Assembly (NCBI RefSeq): GCF_002270415.1
Contig: NZ_NNRI01000012.1
Location: 248,001-312,000 of the forward strand
From: Mesorhizobium sophorae
GTDB lineage: Bacteria > Pseudomonadota > Alphaproteobacteria > Rhizobiales > Rhizobiaceae
Direction: 5' to 3'
DNA length: 64,000 nt
The notes beneath the pieces were generated by a model that did no database searches, was not told the origin of the DNA, and worked only from the letters and a program-made list of their open reading frames with translations. Each line of letters begins with the position of its first letter. Position 1 is the stretch's first letter. This document shows positions 44,362-53,428 of the stretch, in pieces. Both the position numbers and the translations under genes were made by a program.

Positions 44362-44827
44362 CCTTACCCCCCGGAAATGCTTGCCGCTTTTGTGCGCGGA
44401 TTGGCCTGGCTTCTGCGCCTTCTTTGATGAATCGAGCGTTGACTGCAGGATCTCAACTCCACACAACCTGACATTGTGGTTAAGGCCCGGTTGCCGGAAA
44501 CCACGAAGCCTTGCCATTGTTGCTGCTTGATTTTTCCGCCCTGCGACACAAGGGAATGCCGCTTGCGCTTGCGTTGTGGGCGGATTGCTGTATAGACGCC
44601 CCCAATCTGCCGGTCCCAGCTGGGGGCTGAACGGAGGGCCGGAGGTTTTTTCGAAAACCTTCGTGTGAAGACAGAAGTGCTTCCGCCTCCCGTGTCTCCG
44701 CTCTCGACCGTCTCGTCATGCTCCTTTCTTCCCCGCCCCCTTTTACCGGGAACAGCGGGTCAGAGAAGTTGCAGAGGCTTTTGCCGCCGGGAACCGGGAG
44801 AGAAACGAAGAAAGGCACTGATACACT
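44362..44827 (+). promoter_or_regulatory. Upstream region and long leader of the rpsF operon
   Basis: 466 bases. A likely promoter is TTGCGT (44569-44574), 16-base spacer, TATAGA (44591-44596). That gives a leader of about 220 bases with a hairpin AGGTTTT-N-AAAACCT near 44643-44660. In E. coli the rpsF leader binds S6:S18 for feedback; whether this leader does is unknown. A GGGAGAG lies about 20 bases before the ATG, with no close Shine-Dalgarno. Confidence 0.55.
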
Positions 44828-45328
44828 ATGGCTCTTTACGAACATGTGTTTCTTGCCCGGCAAGACCTCTCGCAGCAGCAGGTCGATGCGCTTGTCGAAC
44901 AGTACAAGGGCGTCATCTCCGCAAATGGCGGGTCCGTCGGCCGGGTCGAGAACTGGGGACTGAAGTCCCTCACCTACCGGGTCAACAAGAACCGGAAGGC
45001 TTACTACACTCTGATGGACCTGAACTGCCCGCCGGCCGCGCTCAACGAGATGGAGCGCCAGATGGGCCTGTCCGAAGACGTGCTGCGTTTCCTGACCATC
45101 AAGGTCGAGGCGCATGAGGAAGGCCCGTCGGCCATGATGCAGAAGCGCGAAGAGCGCTCGGAACGCGGTGGCTTCGGCGACCGTGACCGTGGCGATCGTG
45201 GTCCGCGCTCGTTCGGCGACCGTGATCGCGGCGACCGTGGCGATCGTCCGCCGCGCTCGTTCGGCGACGCCGGTGCCGATCGTGGTCCGCGCCGTCCGCG
45301 CGAAGGCTTTGAAGGGGGTGCAGAATAA
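44828..45328 (+). CDS. rpsF: 30S ribosomal protein S6
   Basis: 166 residues. The S6 domain (residues 1-105: YEHVFLARQDLSQQQVDALV, KSLTYRVNKNRKAYYTLMDL) is followed by a 50-residue tail of Gly/Asp/Arg repeats (RDRGDRGPRSFGD) typical of alphaproteobacteria but long. Stop overlaps the rpsR start (TAATG). Confidence 0.96.
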   Translation: MALYEHVFLARQDLSQQQVDALVEQYKGVISANGGSVGRVENWGLKSLTYRVNKNRKAYYTLMDLNCPPAALNEMERQMGLSEDVLRFLTIKVEAHEEGPSAMMQKREERSERGGFGDRDRGDRGPRSFGDRDRGDRGDRPPRSFGDAGADRGPRRPREGFEGGAE

Positions 45329-45576
45329 TGGTCGACATCAACCAGATCCCGACCCGGCGCCCGTTCCATCGCCGCCGCAAGACCTGCCCGTTCTCCGGCG
45401 CCAACGCCCCCAAGATCGACTACAAGGACGTGCGTCTGCTGCAGCGCTACATTTCCGAGCGCGGCAAGATCGTGCCGTCGCGCATCACAGCCGTCAGCCA
45501 GAAGAAGCAGCGCGAACTCGCCAAGGCGATCAAGCGCGCCCGCTTCCTCGGCCTGCTGCCCTACGTGGTTCGCTAA
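45328..45576 (+). CDS. rpsR: 30S ribosomal protein S18
   Basis: 82 residues. FHRRRKTCPFSGANAPKIDYKD and RITAVSQKKQRELAKAIKRA are S18 hallmarks. Forms a heterodimer with S6. A strong terminator follows. Confidence 0.97.
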   Translation: MVDINQIPTRRPFHRRRKTCPFSGANAPKIDYKDVRLLQRYISERGKIVPSRITAVSQKKQRELAKAIKRARFLGLLPYVVR

Positions 45577-45584
45577 GACTTTCG

Positions 45585-45611
45585 AGCGGGCGGCTTGCCG
45601 CCCGCTTTTTT
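45585..45611 (+). terminator. Terminator after rpsR
   Basis: Perfect stem AGCGGGCGG (45585-45593), CTTG loop, CCGCCCGCT (45598-45606), then T to 45611. Implies rplI is partly read from its own start. Confidence 0.92.
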
Positions 45612-45790
45612 CACCTCGGCGACGGGCGCCGCGGATCGCATTCAAATCCCGAGTTGAGGTCAAACCTCTAACTGCCTGAACGGGCAGGACAGCGACACCG
45701 GCGCCAAGGCGCGCCCCAAGCTTCCTGACCTGTTCCCAAGACATTCGGCGTCGATCCCTACGATTGGCGCCCAACCAAAGGAACACAACC

Positions 45791-46375
45791 ATGGAAGTCA
45801 TTCTTCTCGAACGCGTTTCCCGCCTCGGCCAGATGGGCGATACCGTCAAGGTCAAGGACGGCTTTGCCCGTAACTTCCTGCTGCCGCAGGGCAAGGCGCT
45901 GCGCGCCAACGAAGCCAACAAGAAGAAGTTCGAAGGCCAGCGCGCCCAACTCGAAGCCCGCAACCTCGAGCGCAAGTCGGAAGCCAGCCAGGTCGCCGAA
46001 AAGCTCGACGGCAAGAGCTTCATCGCCGTGCGTTCGGCTGGCGAAACCGGCCAGCTCTACGGCTCGGTGTCGACCCGCGACATCGCGGATCTGCTGACGG
46101 CGGAAGGCTTCACGGTCAACCGCAACCAGATCCTGCTCAACCAGCCGATCAAGACCATCGGCCTCACCAATGTGGCGATCGCGCTGCATCCGGAAGTCGA
46201 AGTCACGATCACGCTCAACATCGCCCGCACGGCCGACGAAGCCGAACGCCAGGCCAAGGGCGAGACGCTGACCACTGCCGAAGCCATCTATGGCGACGAC
46301 ATCAACGACAATGCGCGGCCGGAAAACTTCTTCGACCCGAACACCGAGTTCGAAGGCGGCGAAGACAACGCCTGA
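45791..46375 (+). CDS. rplI: 50S ribosomal protein L9
   Basis: 194 residues from the ATG at 45791 with AAAGGA ten bases upstream. MEVILLERVSRLGQMGDTVK and FARNFLLPQGKA are the L9 N-domain. The C-terminal tail (about 40 residues, acidic) is longer than in E. coli (149 residues), as usual in Rhizobiales. Confidence 0.96.
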   Translation: MEVILLERVSRLGQMGDTVKVKDGFARNFLLPQGKALRANEANKKKFEGQRAQLEARNLERKSEASQVAEKLDGKSFIAVRSAGETGQLYGSVSTRDIADLLTAEGFTVNRNQILLNQPIKTIGLTNVAIALHPEVEVTITLNIARTADEAERQAKGETLTTAEAIYGDDINDNARPENFFDPNTEFEGGEDNA

Positions 46376-46454
46376 CGATTTGAGTTGCCGGTACGCCCTT
46401 CCGGGCGTGCCGCACTCAGCTTTGATCCCAGTTGGCCTCAGCCATACTGGACCA

Positions 46455-46484
46455 ATGCCCGGGTCTCTCGCCCGGGCATTTTTG
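46455..46484 (+). terminator. Terminator after rplI
   Basis: Stem ATGCCCGGG (46455-46463), 7-base loop, CCCGGGCAT (46471-46479), T run to 46483. A second weaker hairpin lies at about 46390-46412. Confidence 0.92.
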
Positions 46485-46582
46485 TGCCAAATGGAACTTT
46501 TCGAACCCCTATATATTGATGCAGACTACAAGCGTCGCGCGTCCTTTGGCCGCGCTAAGGACGCTGTGAAACTTTGGTTTGG

Positions 46583-46628
46583 CGCACGATCCCTTTCCCG
46601 AAAGTCGATTTCGATTTTCGGGGTCGTG
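46583..46628. repeat. RIME-like palindromic repeat before cfa
   Basis: CACGATCCCTTTCCCGAAAG and TTTTCGGGGTCGTG are imperfect inverted halves; wording resembles common rhizobial repeats (GATC...CCGAAA...TTTCGG...ATCGTG). It lies 35 bases before the cfa start. Confidence 0.6.
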
Positions 46629-46662
46629 GGCCGAGACAGCCTGTCTGAGGGGACATTTGGTC

Positions 46663-47967
46663 ATGAATATTCTGCTGAAGCGCGTTCTCGACCGCCTGGT
46701 GCGCACCGGCAATCTCAAGGTAACCGGCCCCAAGGGCGCTGCGGTGGTGTTCGGCGACGGCAGCGGCGAGCCGGTGCACATGCACATCAAGACCGCGCAT
46801 GCCGAGCGGGCCATCACCTTCGATCCGATGCTGGCGGTGCCGGAAGCCTACATGGACGGCGAGCTCGACATTCTCGAAGGCGGCGTGCTGGGTGTGATGC
46901 GCATCGCCTTCCAGAACATGGGCAGCGGCGGCATCGACGCCACATGGTCGAAAGCCATCGAAGGCCTGCGTCATGCCTTCCGCCGCCTGCAGCAGATCAA
47001 CACCGCCTCGCGCTCGCGCCGCAACGTGCAGCGCCACTACGACCTGTCAGGCGACCTCTACCGGCTCTTCCTCGACGACGACATGCAGTATTCCTGCGCC
47101 TATTTCGAGCAGCCGGACATGACGCTCGACGAAGCGCAGGCTGCCAAGAAACGCCACATCGCCGCCAAGCTCAGGCTGAAAGCCGGCCAGACGGTGCTCG
47201 ACATCGGGTCCGGCTGGGGCGGGCTCAGCCTCTATCTCGCCAAGGCGTTCGACGTCGACGTGCAAGGCGTGACGCTGTCGACCGAACAGCATGGCGTCGC
47301 CACCGACCGCGCGCACGCGCAAGGGTTGGAAAGCCGCGTGCATTTCGAGCTCAAGGACTACCGCGAGCTCAACGAGCGTTTCGACCGCATCGTCTCGGTC
47401 GGCATGTTCGAACATGTCGGCGTCAACCATTACCGGACCTTCTTCGACAAGTCGGCGACACTGCTCAAGCCGGATGGCGTTATGCTGTTGCACACGATCG
47501 GCCGCTCCGGCGTGCCGTGGGCGACCACCGCCTTCGTCCGCAAATACATCTTCCCGGGCGGCTATGTCCCTGCGCTCTCCGAAGTCATGCCGGCGATCGA
47601 GAAGTCGGGGCTGGTCGTCACCGACATCGAAATCCTGCGGCTGCATTATGCCGACACGCTGAAGCACTGGGGCGAGCGCTTCGCCGCCAACCGCGACAAG
47701 GCCAAGGCGATCTACGACGAGCGCTTCTGCCGCATGTGGGAGTTCTACCTGGCCGCCTCGGAAGCCGCTTTCCGCTGGCAAGATCTGGTGATCTTCCAGA
47801 TCCAGATCGCCAAGAAGAACGACACCTTGCCGACGACGCGCGAGTACATGGCCAAATGCGAGAAGGCGCTTGAGATGCGCGATATGGGTCACCTTGAAAC
47901 GGATCCCATCGAGAAAAGCCCGGTAGCCAAGGCAACTCGCCGCCGCAAGGTCGCGGACCAGAAATAG
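46663..47967 (+). CDS. cfa: Cyclopropane-fatty-acyl-phospholipid synthase family methyltransferase
   Basis: 434 residues from the ATG at 46663 (GAGGGGA 13 bases upstream). SAM loop DIGSGWGGLSLYLAK near 200, then QGVTLSTEQH and SVGMFEHVGVNHYRTFF. The N-terminal lipid-binding domain (about 1-125) is present (FDPMLAVPEAYMDGELDI). Adds a methylene bridge to unsaturated acyl chains. A downstream hairpin separates it from ynfA. Confidence 0.92.
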   Translation: MNILLKRVLDRLVRTGNLKVTGPKGAAVVFGDGSGEPVHMHIKTAHAERAITFDPMLAVPEAYMDGELDILEGGVLGVMRIAFQNMGSGGIDATWSKAIEGLRHAFRRLQQINTASRSRRNVQRHYDLSGDLYRLFLDDDMQYSCAYFEQPDMTLDEAQAAKKRHIAAKLRLKAGQTVLDIGSGWGGLSLYLAKAFDVDVQGVTLSTEQHGVATDRAHAQGLESRVHFELKDYRELNERFDRIVSVGMFEHVGVNHYRTFFDKSATLLKPDGVMLLHTIGRSGVPWATTAFVRKYIFPGGYVPALSEVMPAIEKSGLVVTDIEILRLHYADTLKHWGERFAANRDKAKAIYDERFCRMWEFYLAASEAAFRWQDLVIFQIQIAKKNDTLPTTREYMAKCEKALEMRDMGHLETDPIEKSPVAKATRRRKVADQK

Positions 47968-48000
47968 CATTGCGGCTTGCCATTGCCGGCGCCTGCACTG

Positions 48001-48033
48001 AAAAAGGTCCAGTGATCGCCACCGGACCTTTTT
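48001..48033. terminator. Hairpin terminator after cfa
   Basis: Perfect 10-bp stem AAAAAGGTCC (48001-48010) with GGACCTTTTT (48024-48033), 13-base loop; works on either strand by its A/T tails. The next ATG is only two bases on. Confidence 0.85.
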
Positions 48034-48034
48034 C

Positions 48035-48358
48035 ATGACCTATGTTCTCTATGTCGCTGCTGCCCTGGCCGAGATCGCAGGCTGCTTTTCGTTCTGGGCG
48101 TGGTGGCGGCTGGAGAAGTCGCCGCTGTGGCTGCTCCCCGGTCTCGCCTCGCTCGCTCTGCTCGGCTTCCTGCTGGCGCTGGTCGATGCCAATGCCGCCG
48201 GCCGAGCCTACGCCGCCTATGGCGGCATCTACATCGCGGCGTCGCTTGGCTGGCTGTGGCTGGCGGAGGGCGTGCGCCCCGACCGCTGGGACCTCGCAGG
48301 AGCTGCGCTCTGCATTGTCGGCGCCTCGGTGATCCTCGTCGCGCCACGCGGAGCCTGA
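48035..48358 (+). CDS. ynfA: YnfA/UPF0060 family membrane protein
   Basis: 107 residues, four helices. AALAEIAGCFSFWAWWRLEK and YAAYGGIYIAASLGWLWLAEG match the family, which resembles small multidrug-resistance pumps. No Shine-Dalgarno is visible because the start directly follows the terminator; translation may be weak or use a leaderless or internal message. Confidence 0.92.
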   Translation: MTYVLYVAAALAEIAGCFSFWAWWRLEKSPLWLLPGLASLALLGFLLALVDANAAGRAYAAYGGIYIAASLGWLWLAEGVRPDRWDLAGAALCIVGASVILVAPRGA

Positions 48359-48360
48359 GC

Positions 48361-49329
48361 ATGGAGTTACCGGCCCCACTTCGCCAGGGTGTCGAGCGTC
48401 TGCTCGAGAACGTTCCGCTGGCGACACTCAAGCAGGCGGCAAAAACGCTGTCCGACCGGTACCGCGCCGAACTGCGCGATGGTCGGCTGCATATGGCTGA
48501 GAACCTGGCCGTACAAGCCTACCTGGCGACGCGGCTGCCGGCGACCTACGCCGCCGTCCGCGCCAGCCTCGATGCGCTGGGCTACGCCAGGCCCGGCTTT
48601 CGACCCAAGAGCCTGCTCGATGTCGGTGCCGGCCCTGGTACGGTGCTTTGGGCCACGACCGACCTGTGGCCCGATCTCGAACAGGCGGTGCTGTTCGAAG
48701 CCAGCGCCGCGGCGCGCAGGGTCGGCGAGACGCTTGCCGCCGGCGCGATTGCCGCCCGAACCAGATGGCTGGCCGGCGACGCCACCATCGACCTTGCCGA
48801 CATCGAGCCGGCCGATCTGGTCACTTGCGCCTATGTGCTCGACGAAATTGTCCCTGCTTCCCTGCCAAAGCTTATCGGTCGGCTGTGGCAACTCACCGAC
48901 GATACGCTGCTGGTCGTCGAGCCGGGCACGCCGGCCGGATGGCAGCGCATCCTTGCCGTGCGCCGGCAGCTGATCGAGGCGGGCGCGTATGTACTTGCGC
49001 CCTGCCCGCATCAGGCGCCCTGCCCGCTCGCCCCGCCCGACTGGTGCCATTTTTCCCGCCGCGTCGCCCGCTCGCGCCTGCACCGGCTGGCCAAGGATGC
49101 CGACGTGCCATGGGAAGACGAGAAGTTCATCTATGTCGCCGCTTCGCGACAGCCTGCTCCTTCCCTTCGGGCACGGGTCATCGCGCCACCAAAATCAGGA
49201 TCCGGCAAGGTGTTGCTGAAACTTTGCGAGAGCAATGGCAGTGCCGGCGAAAGGCTCTTCACCAAGCGCGACGGCGAGACGTTCAAGGCAGCGCGGCGGT
49301 CGGACTGGGGCGACGTTCTGGAGATTTGA
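48361..49329 (+). CDS. Rsm22-like rRNA methyltransferase
   Basis: 322 residues from the ATG at 48361. SAM loop LLDVGAGPGTVLWAT near 90, the Cys-rich segment CPHQAPCPLAPPDWCHFSRR near 220-240 (candidate Fe-S or Zn site) and DEKFIYVAASR match Rsm22/mitochondrial small-subunit assembly proteins. Two bases after ynfA. The frame is open upstream inside ynfA but without homology. Confidence 0.87.
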   Translation: MELPAPLRQGVERLLENVPLATLKQAAKTLSDRYRAELRDGRLHMAENLAVQAYLATRLPATYAAVRASLDALGYARPGFRPKSLLDVGAGPGTVLWATTDLWPDLEQAVLFEASAAARRVGETLAAGAIAARTRWLAGDATIDLADIEPADLVTCAYVLDEIVPASLPKLIGRLWQLTDDTLLVVEPGTPAGWQRILAVRRQLIEAGAYVLAPCPHQAPCPLAPPDWCHFSRRVARSRLHRLAKDADVPWEDEKFIYVAASRQPAPSLRARVIAPPKSGSGKVLLKLCESNGSAGERLFTKRDGETFKAARRSDWGDVLEI

Positions 49330-49340
49330 CCGGCACAATT

Positions 49341-49355
49341 GTTCTTGCTTCGTTC
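49341..49355. promoter_or_regulatory. LexA-type box (GTTC-N7-GTTC) upstream of dnaB
   Basis: GTTC at 49341-49344, seven bases (TTGCTTC), GTTC at 49352-49355, an exact match to the alphaproteobacterial LexA consensus. It lies 12 bases after the Rsm22 stop and 195 bases before the dnaB ATG. A third GTTC is at about 49374. Confidence 0.6.
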
Positions 49356-49549
49356 TTGTTTTTCGTGTAGATTGTTCTTCTGCCGAGTCAACAGAAATCG
49401 GGGGACGGGAATTCTGTCCTGTGGACGATTTGTTGTTCCTGTGAACAAGCGAACATTGATGTTGGTTGGCATCGGCACTGTTGCAGATAAGTCAGCACTG
49501 ACTTTTGTCATTCTGGTATCGAAGAGCCGGGATCGAAATCGGGGATATC

Positions 49550-51040
49550 ATGGCAGAGGCAGCGCGAAAATTCGGCGTCGCGGAAACACCGCTTTATCGT
49601 GAAGCGCCAAACAACATTGAGGCCGAGCAGGCGCTGCTCGGCGCCATCCTGGTCAACAACGATGCCTTCTACCGCGTCTCGGACTTCCTGAAGGCCGGCC
49701 ATTTCTACGAGCCGTTGCACCGCAAGATCTATGAGGTGGCGTCCGAGTTCATCCGCATGGGCAAGGTGGCGACGCCGATCACGCTGAAAACCTTCCTGCC
49801 GGCCGACGAGAAGGTCGGCGACATGACGATGGCGCAATATGTCGTGCGGCTGGCGGTGGAAGCCGTCACCGTCGTCAACGCCACCGACTATGGCCGCGCC
49901 ATCTATGACCTTGCGACGCGTCGCGCGCTGATCACCGTCGGCGAGGACATGGTCAACATTGCCTATGACGCGCCGGTCGACATGGCGCCCACCGAACAGA
50001 TCGAGGATGCTGAGCGGCGGCTGTTCGAGCTGGCCGAAAACGGCCGCTACGATGGTGGGTTCGAAAGTTTTTCCGATGCGTTGAAGAACGCCGTAGACAT
50101 GGCCAGTGCCGCCTATATGCGCGATGGGCACCTGTCCGGCATTGCCACCGGCCTGCGCGATCTCGACCACCGCATGGGCGGCCTGCAGCCGTCGGATTTG
50201 ATCATCATCGCCGGCCGTCCGGGCATGGGCAAGACGTCGCTGGCCACCAACATCGCCTACAACATCGCTGCCGCCTATGAGCCTGCCCAGCAGGCGGACG
50301 GCTCCGTCAAGGCGGCCAATGGCGGCGTCGTCGGCTTCTTCTCGCTCGAAATGTCGTCGGAGCAATTGGCCACCCGCATCATTTCCGAGCAGACCGAAAT
50401 CCCATCATCGAAAATCAGGCGCGGCGACCTGACAGAAGCCGATTTCGGCAAGCTTGTTGCCTACACGCAGGAGAACCACAAGCGCCCGCTCTACATCGAC
50501 CAGACGGGCGGTATCTCGATTGCCCAGCTTGCGGCTCGCGCCCGCCGCCTCAAGCGCCAGCGCGGGCTGGATCTAATGGTCATCGACTATATCCAGCTCA
50601 TGCAGGGTTCGTCCGCCAAGGCGTCGCAGAACCGCGTCCAGGAAATCACCGAGATCACCACCGGACTGAAGGCGCTCGGCAAGGAGCTTGGCGTGCCGAT
50701 CATCGCGCTCTCACAGCTCTCGCGTCAGGTCGAAAGCCGCGACGACAAGCACCCTCAGCTGTCGGACTTGCGCGAATCGGGTTCGATCGAGCAGGACGCC
50801 GACGTGGTGCTGTTTGTGTACCGCGAGGAATATTACATCAAAAACAAGGAGCCCGAGAAAGGCACGCCCGAGCACCTCGCCTGGGAAACAAAGATGGTCG
50901 AGGTCCAGGGCAAGGCCGAAGTGATCATCGCCAAGCAGCGCCATGGACCGACCGGCACTGTCAGCCTTGCCTTCCAGGGCGAGTTCACCCGCTTCTCCGA
51001 CCTCGCCGAAGAGCATCATTTGCCGGAAAGATTCGAGTGA
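49550..51040 (+). CDS. dnaB: Replicative DNA helicase DnaB
   Basis: 496 residues from the ATG at 49550 (GGGGA six bases upstream). N-domain (NNIEAEQALLGAILVNNDAF) and RecA-like C-domain with Walker A GRPGMGKTSLATN, Walker B LMVIDYIQLMQ and the arginine region KQRHGPTGTV. No intein is seen; length is normal. Confidence 0.96.
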   Translation: MAEAARKFGVAETPLYREAPNNIEAEQALLGAILVNNDAFYRVSDFLKAGHFYEPLHRKIYEVASEFIRMGKVATPITLKTFLPADEKVGDMTMAQYVVRLAVEAVTVVNATDYGRAIYDLATRRALITVGEDMVNIAYDAPVDMAPTEQIEDAERRLFELAENGRYDGGFESFSDALKNAVDMASAAYMRDGHLSGIATGLRDLDHRMGGLQPSDLIIIAGRPGMGKTSLATNIAYNIAAAYEPAQQADGSVKAANGGVVGFFSLEMSSEQLATRIISEQTEIPSSKIRRGDLTEADFGKLVAYTQENHKRPLYIDQTGGISIAQLAARARRLKRQRGLDLMVIDYIQLMQGSSAKASQNRVQEITEITTGLKALGKELGVPIIALSQLSRQVESRDDKHPQLSDLRESGSIEQDADVVLFVYREEYYIKNKEPEKGTPEHLAWETKMVEVQGKAEVIIAKQRHGPTGTVSLAFQGEFTRFSDLAEEHHLPERFE

Positions 51041-51066
51041 GTTTTTGATCTACCCTCGCATTCCGT

Positions 51067-51226
51067 CACACCCCCCTCTGCCCTGCCGGGCATCTCCCCC
51101 GCAAGGGGGGAGATCGGCAGTTTCATTTGCGGCGCCCTCTCTTCAACCTGGGCGATTGGCGAAGACTGTGATGACATCCAATCTCCCCCCTTGCGGGGGA
51201 GATGTCCGGCAGGACAGAGGGGTGTG
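51067..51226. repeat. Long inverted repeat between dnaB and radA
   Basis: Left arm 51067-51114 and right arm 51181-51226 are inverted copies of about 47 bases differing in two bases and a short indel; each arm has its own CTCCCCC-GCAA-GGGGG mini-hairpin. The loop is 66 bases. Recognisable as a common repeat type in Mesorhizobium intergenic DNA. It ends about 45 bases before radA. Confidence 0.85.
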
Positions 51227-51271
51227 GGCAGGATCGCCAACTCCCGATTACTTCCAGGCAGCGTCCAACTG

Positions 51272-52675
51272 ATGGCCAAATCGCGGGTTCAGTTCATCTG
51301 CCAGAATTGCGGATCGGTGCACCAGCGCTGGGCCGGCAAATGCGATGCCTGCGGCGAGTGGAACACGCTGGTCGAGGAAGGCACGTCCGGCGGCATCGGC
51401 TCAGGGCCGGCCAACACGCGCAACGCCCGCAAGGGTCGCGCGGTGGTGCTGACAACGCTGTCGGGCGACATCGAGGACGCGCCGCGCATCATCTCGGGCA
51501 TCGGCGAACTCGATCGCGCCACCGGCGGCGGCTTCGTGCGCGGCTCGGCGCTGCTGGTCGGCGGCGATCCCGGCATCGGCAAGTCGACGCTTTTGACCCA
51601 GGCCGCGGCTGCACTCGCGTCAAAAGGCCACCGCGTCGTCTACGTCTCGGGCGAAGAGGCCGTCGCGCAGATCAGGCTGCGGGCGCAGCGGCTCGGTGTT
51701 GCCGCCACGCCGGTGGAACTTGCCGCCGAGACCAATGTCGAGGACATCCTCGCCACCATCGCCGACGGCAAGCGGCCGGACCTGGTGATCCTCGATTCGA
51801 TCCAGACGCTGTGGACCGACCTTGCCGATTCGGCGCCAGGCACCGTCACCCAGGTGCGCGCCGCCGCCCAGGCGATGATCCGCTATGCGAAATCCACGGG
51901 TGCGGCGATCGTCCTGGTCGGCCATGTCACCAAGGAAGGCCAGATCGCCGGGCCGCGCGTCGTCGAGCATATGGTCGACGCCGTGCTCTACTTCGAGGGC
52001 GAAGGCGGCCACCATTTCCGCATCCTGCGCACGGTGAAGAACCGTTTTGGGCCGACCGACGAGATCGGCGTCTTCGAAATGTCGGACAAGGGCCTGCGCG
52101 AGGTCGCCAACCCGTCCGAGCTTTTTCTCGGCGAGCGCCACGCGAAATCACCGGGTGCAGCGGTTTTCGCCGGCATGGAGGGCACAAGGCCTGTGCTGGT
52201 GGAGATCCAGGCGCTGGTCGCCCCCTCCTCGCTCGGCACGCCGCGCCGCGCGGTCGTCGGCTGGGACGGCGCCCGGCTGTCGATGATCCTGGCGGTTCTG
52301 GAAGCCCATTGCGGCGTGCGCTTCGGGAGCCACGATGTCTATCTCAACGTCGCCGGCGGCTATCGCATTTCGGAGCCCGCAGCCGACCTGGCGGTGGCGG
52401 CGGCCCTGGTTTCCTCGCTCACCGGTCTTGCCCTTCCCGCCGATTGCGTCTATTTCGGCGAAATCAGCCTTTCGGGCGCCGTGAGGCCGGTTGCGCATGC
52501 GCAACAGCGCCTCAAGGAAGCCGAAAAGCTGGGTTTTGGAAGCGCGGTTCTGCCCTTGGGCAGCGAGGAACTTGCCGGGGGGATCGGGGCCGGCGCTTTC
52601 CAGCCGACCGAGCTTGCCGACCTCGTGGCACGCATAGCCGGCACACGCCGAAGCCGCGTGGACGAGCAGGACTAG
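51272..52675 (+). CDS. radA: DNA repair protein RadA
   Basis: 467 residues from the ATG at 51272. Zinc finger CQNCG...CDACG, RecA-like core with Walker A GGDPGIGKSTLLT, VKNRFGPTDEIGVF (KNRFG motif), and a C-terminal Lon-like domain (DVYLNVAGGYRISEPAADLA). Promotes branch migration in recombination. Confidence 0.95.
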   Translation: MAKSRVQFICQNCGSVHQRWAGKCDACGEWNTLVEEGTSGGIGSGPANTRNARKGRAVVLTTLSGDIEDAPRIISGIGELDRATGGGFVRGSALLVGGDPGIGKSTLLTQAAAALASKGHRVVYVSGEEAVAQIRLRAQRLGVAATPVELAAETNVEDILATIADGKRPDLVILDSIQTLWTDLADSAPGTVTQVRAAAQAMIRYAKSTGAAIVLVGHVTKEGQIAGPRVVEHMVDAVLYFEGEGGHHFRILRTVKNRFGPTDEIGVFEMSDKGLREVANPSELFLGERHAKSPGAAVFAGMEGTRPVLVEIQALVAPSSLGTPRRAVVGWDGARLSMILAVLEAHCGVRFGSHDVYLNVAGGYRISEPAADLAVAAALVSSLTGLALPADCVYFGEISLSGAVRPVAHAQQRLKEAEKLGFGSAVLPLGSEELAGGIGAGAFQPTELADLVARIAGTRRSRVDEQD

Positions 52676-52733
52676 AGCATCGGACCCAAAACTGGAAACC
52701 GGTTTGGGAAAACCCGATGCTCCGCGCTATAAT
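52675..52733 (+). repeat. Palindromic repeat with an embedded promoter before cvpA
   Basis: Outer arms GAGCATCGG (52675-52683) and CCGATGCTC (52714-52722), inner arms CCCAAA/TTTGGG around AAACCGGTTT. Just after it TATAAT lies at 52728-52733, with TTGGGA about 18 bases upstream inside the repeat. The repeat may supply part of the cvpA promoter. Confidence 0.65.
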
Positions 52734-52759
52734 GCGGCTCATGGAGTGGGGCGAAAGAC

Positions 52760-53428
52760 ATGCCGATTACGCTGCTTGACGGAATTCTCGTCGGCTTCAC
52801 CCTGGTCTCGGCGATGCTCGCCATGGTTCGCGGCTTCTCGCGCGAAATCCTGTCCGTCGTCTCCTGGGCAGCGGCAGCAGCGGCGGCGTTCTTCTTCTAC
52901 AAGCCGGTGCTGCCTTACCTCAAGCCTTACATCGACAACGAAAAGATCGCCATGGCGGCCGCCGCCAGCATCGTCTTCGTCATCGCGCTGATCGTCGTCT
53001 CGGTCATCACAATGAAGCTCGCCGACTGGATCATCGATTCCAGGATCGGCGCTCTCGACCGCACGCTCGGCTTTCTCTACGGCGCGGCGCGCGGCATTCT
53101 GGTCGTTGCCGTCGCGCTGCTGTTCTTCAACTGGCTGGCTGGCGCCAAGGCACCGGCCTGGGTCACGGATGCCAAGTCGCGGCCGTTGCTGGAGCAGATC
53201 GGCGCCAAGCTCGAAAGCCTGCTGCCCGAGGATCCGGAAAACGCCATCCTCAAGAAACTCAATCCGAATCAGCCGGCGGCTGAGACGCCCGCTGCTCCGG
53301 ACGCACCGGCTGCGGATGCCCCGGCGGGTGGCGAGGATGCCAACACGCCCGCTCCCGACGATGACGCCGCAGCACCGCCCGCGGAGAACGCTCCGGCCAA
53401 TCCAGCGCCGGCTGCACCGGCAAACTGA
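52760..53428 (+). CDS. cvpA: CvpA family membrane protein
   Basis: 222 residues, four helices (GFTLVSAMLAMVRGFSREIL, SVVSWAAAAAAAFFFY, ASIVFVIALIVVSVIT, ARGILVVAVALLFFNW), then a Pro/Ala-rich cytoplasmic or periplasmic tail of about 60 residues. Usually upstream of purF, as here; needed for colicin V export in E. coli and linked to envelope integrity. Confidence 0.92.
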   Translation: MPITLLDGILVGFTLVSAMLAMVRGFSREILSVVSWAAAAAAAFFFYKPVLPYLKPYIDNEKIAMAAAASIVFVIALIVVSVITMKLADWIIDSRIGALDRTLGFLYGAARGILVVAVALLFFNWLAGAKAPAWVTDAKSRPLLEQIGAKLESLLPEDPENAILKKLNPNQPAAETPAAPDAPAADAPAGGEDANTPAPDDDAAAPPAENAPANPAPAAPAN

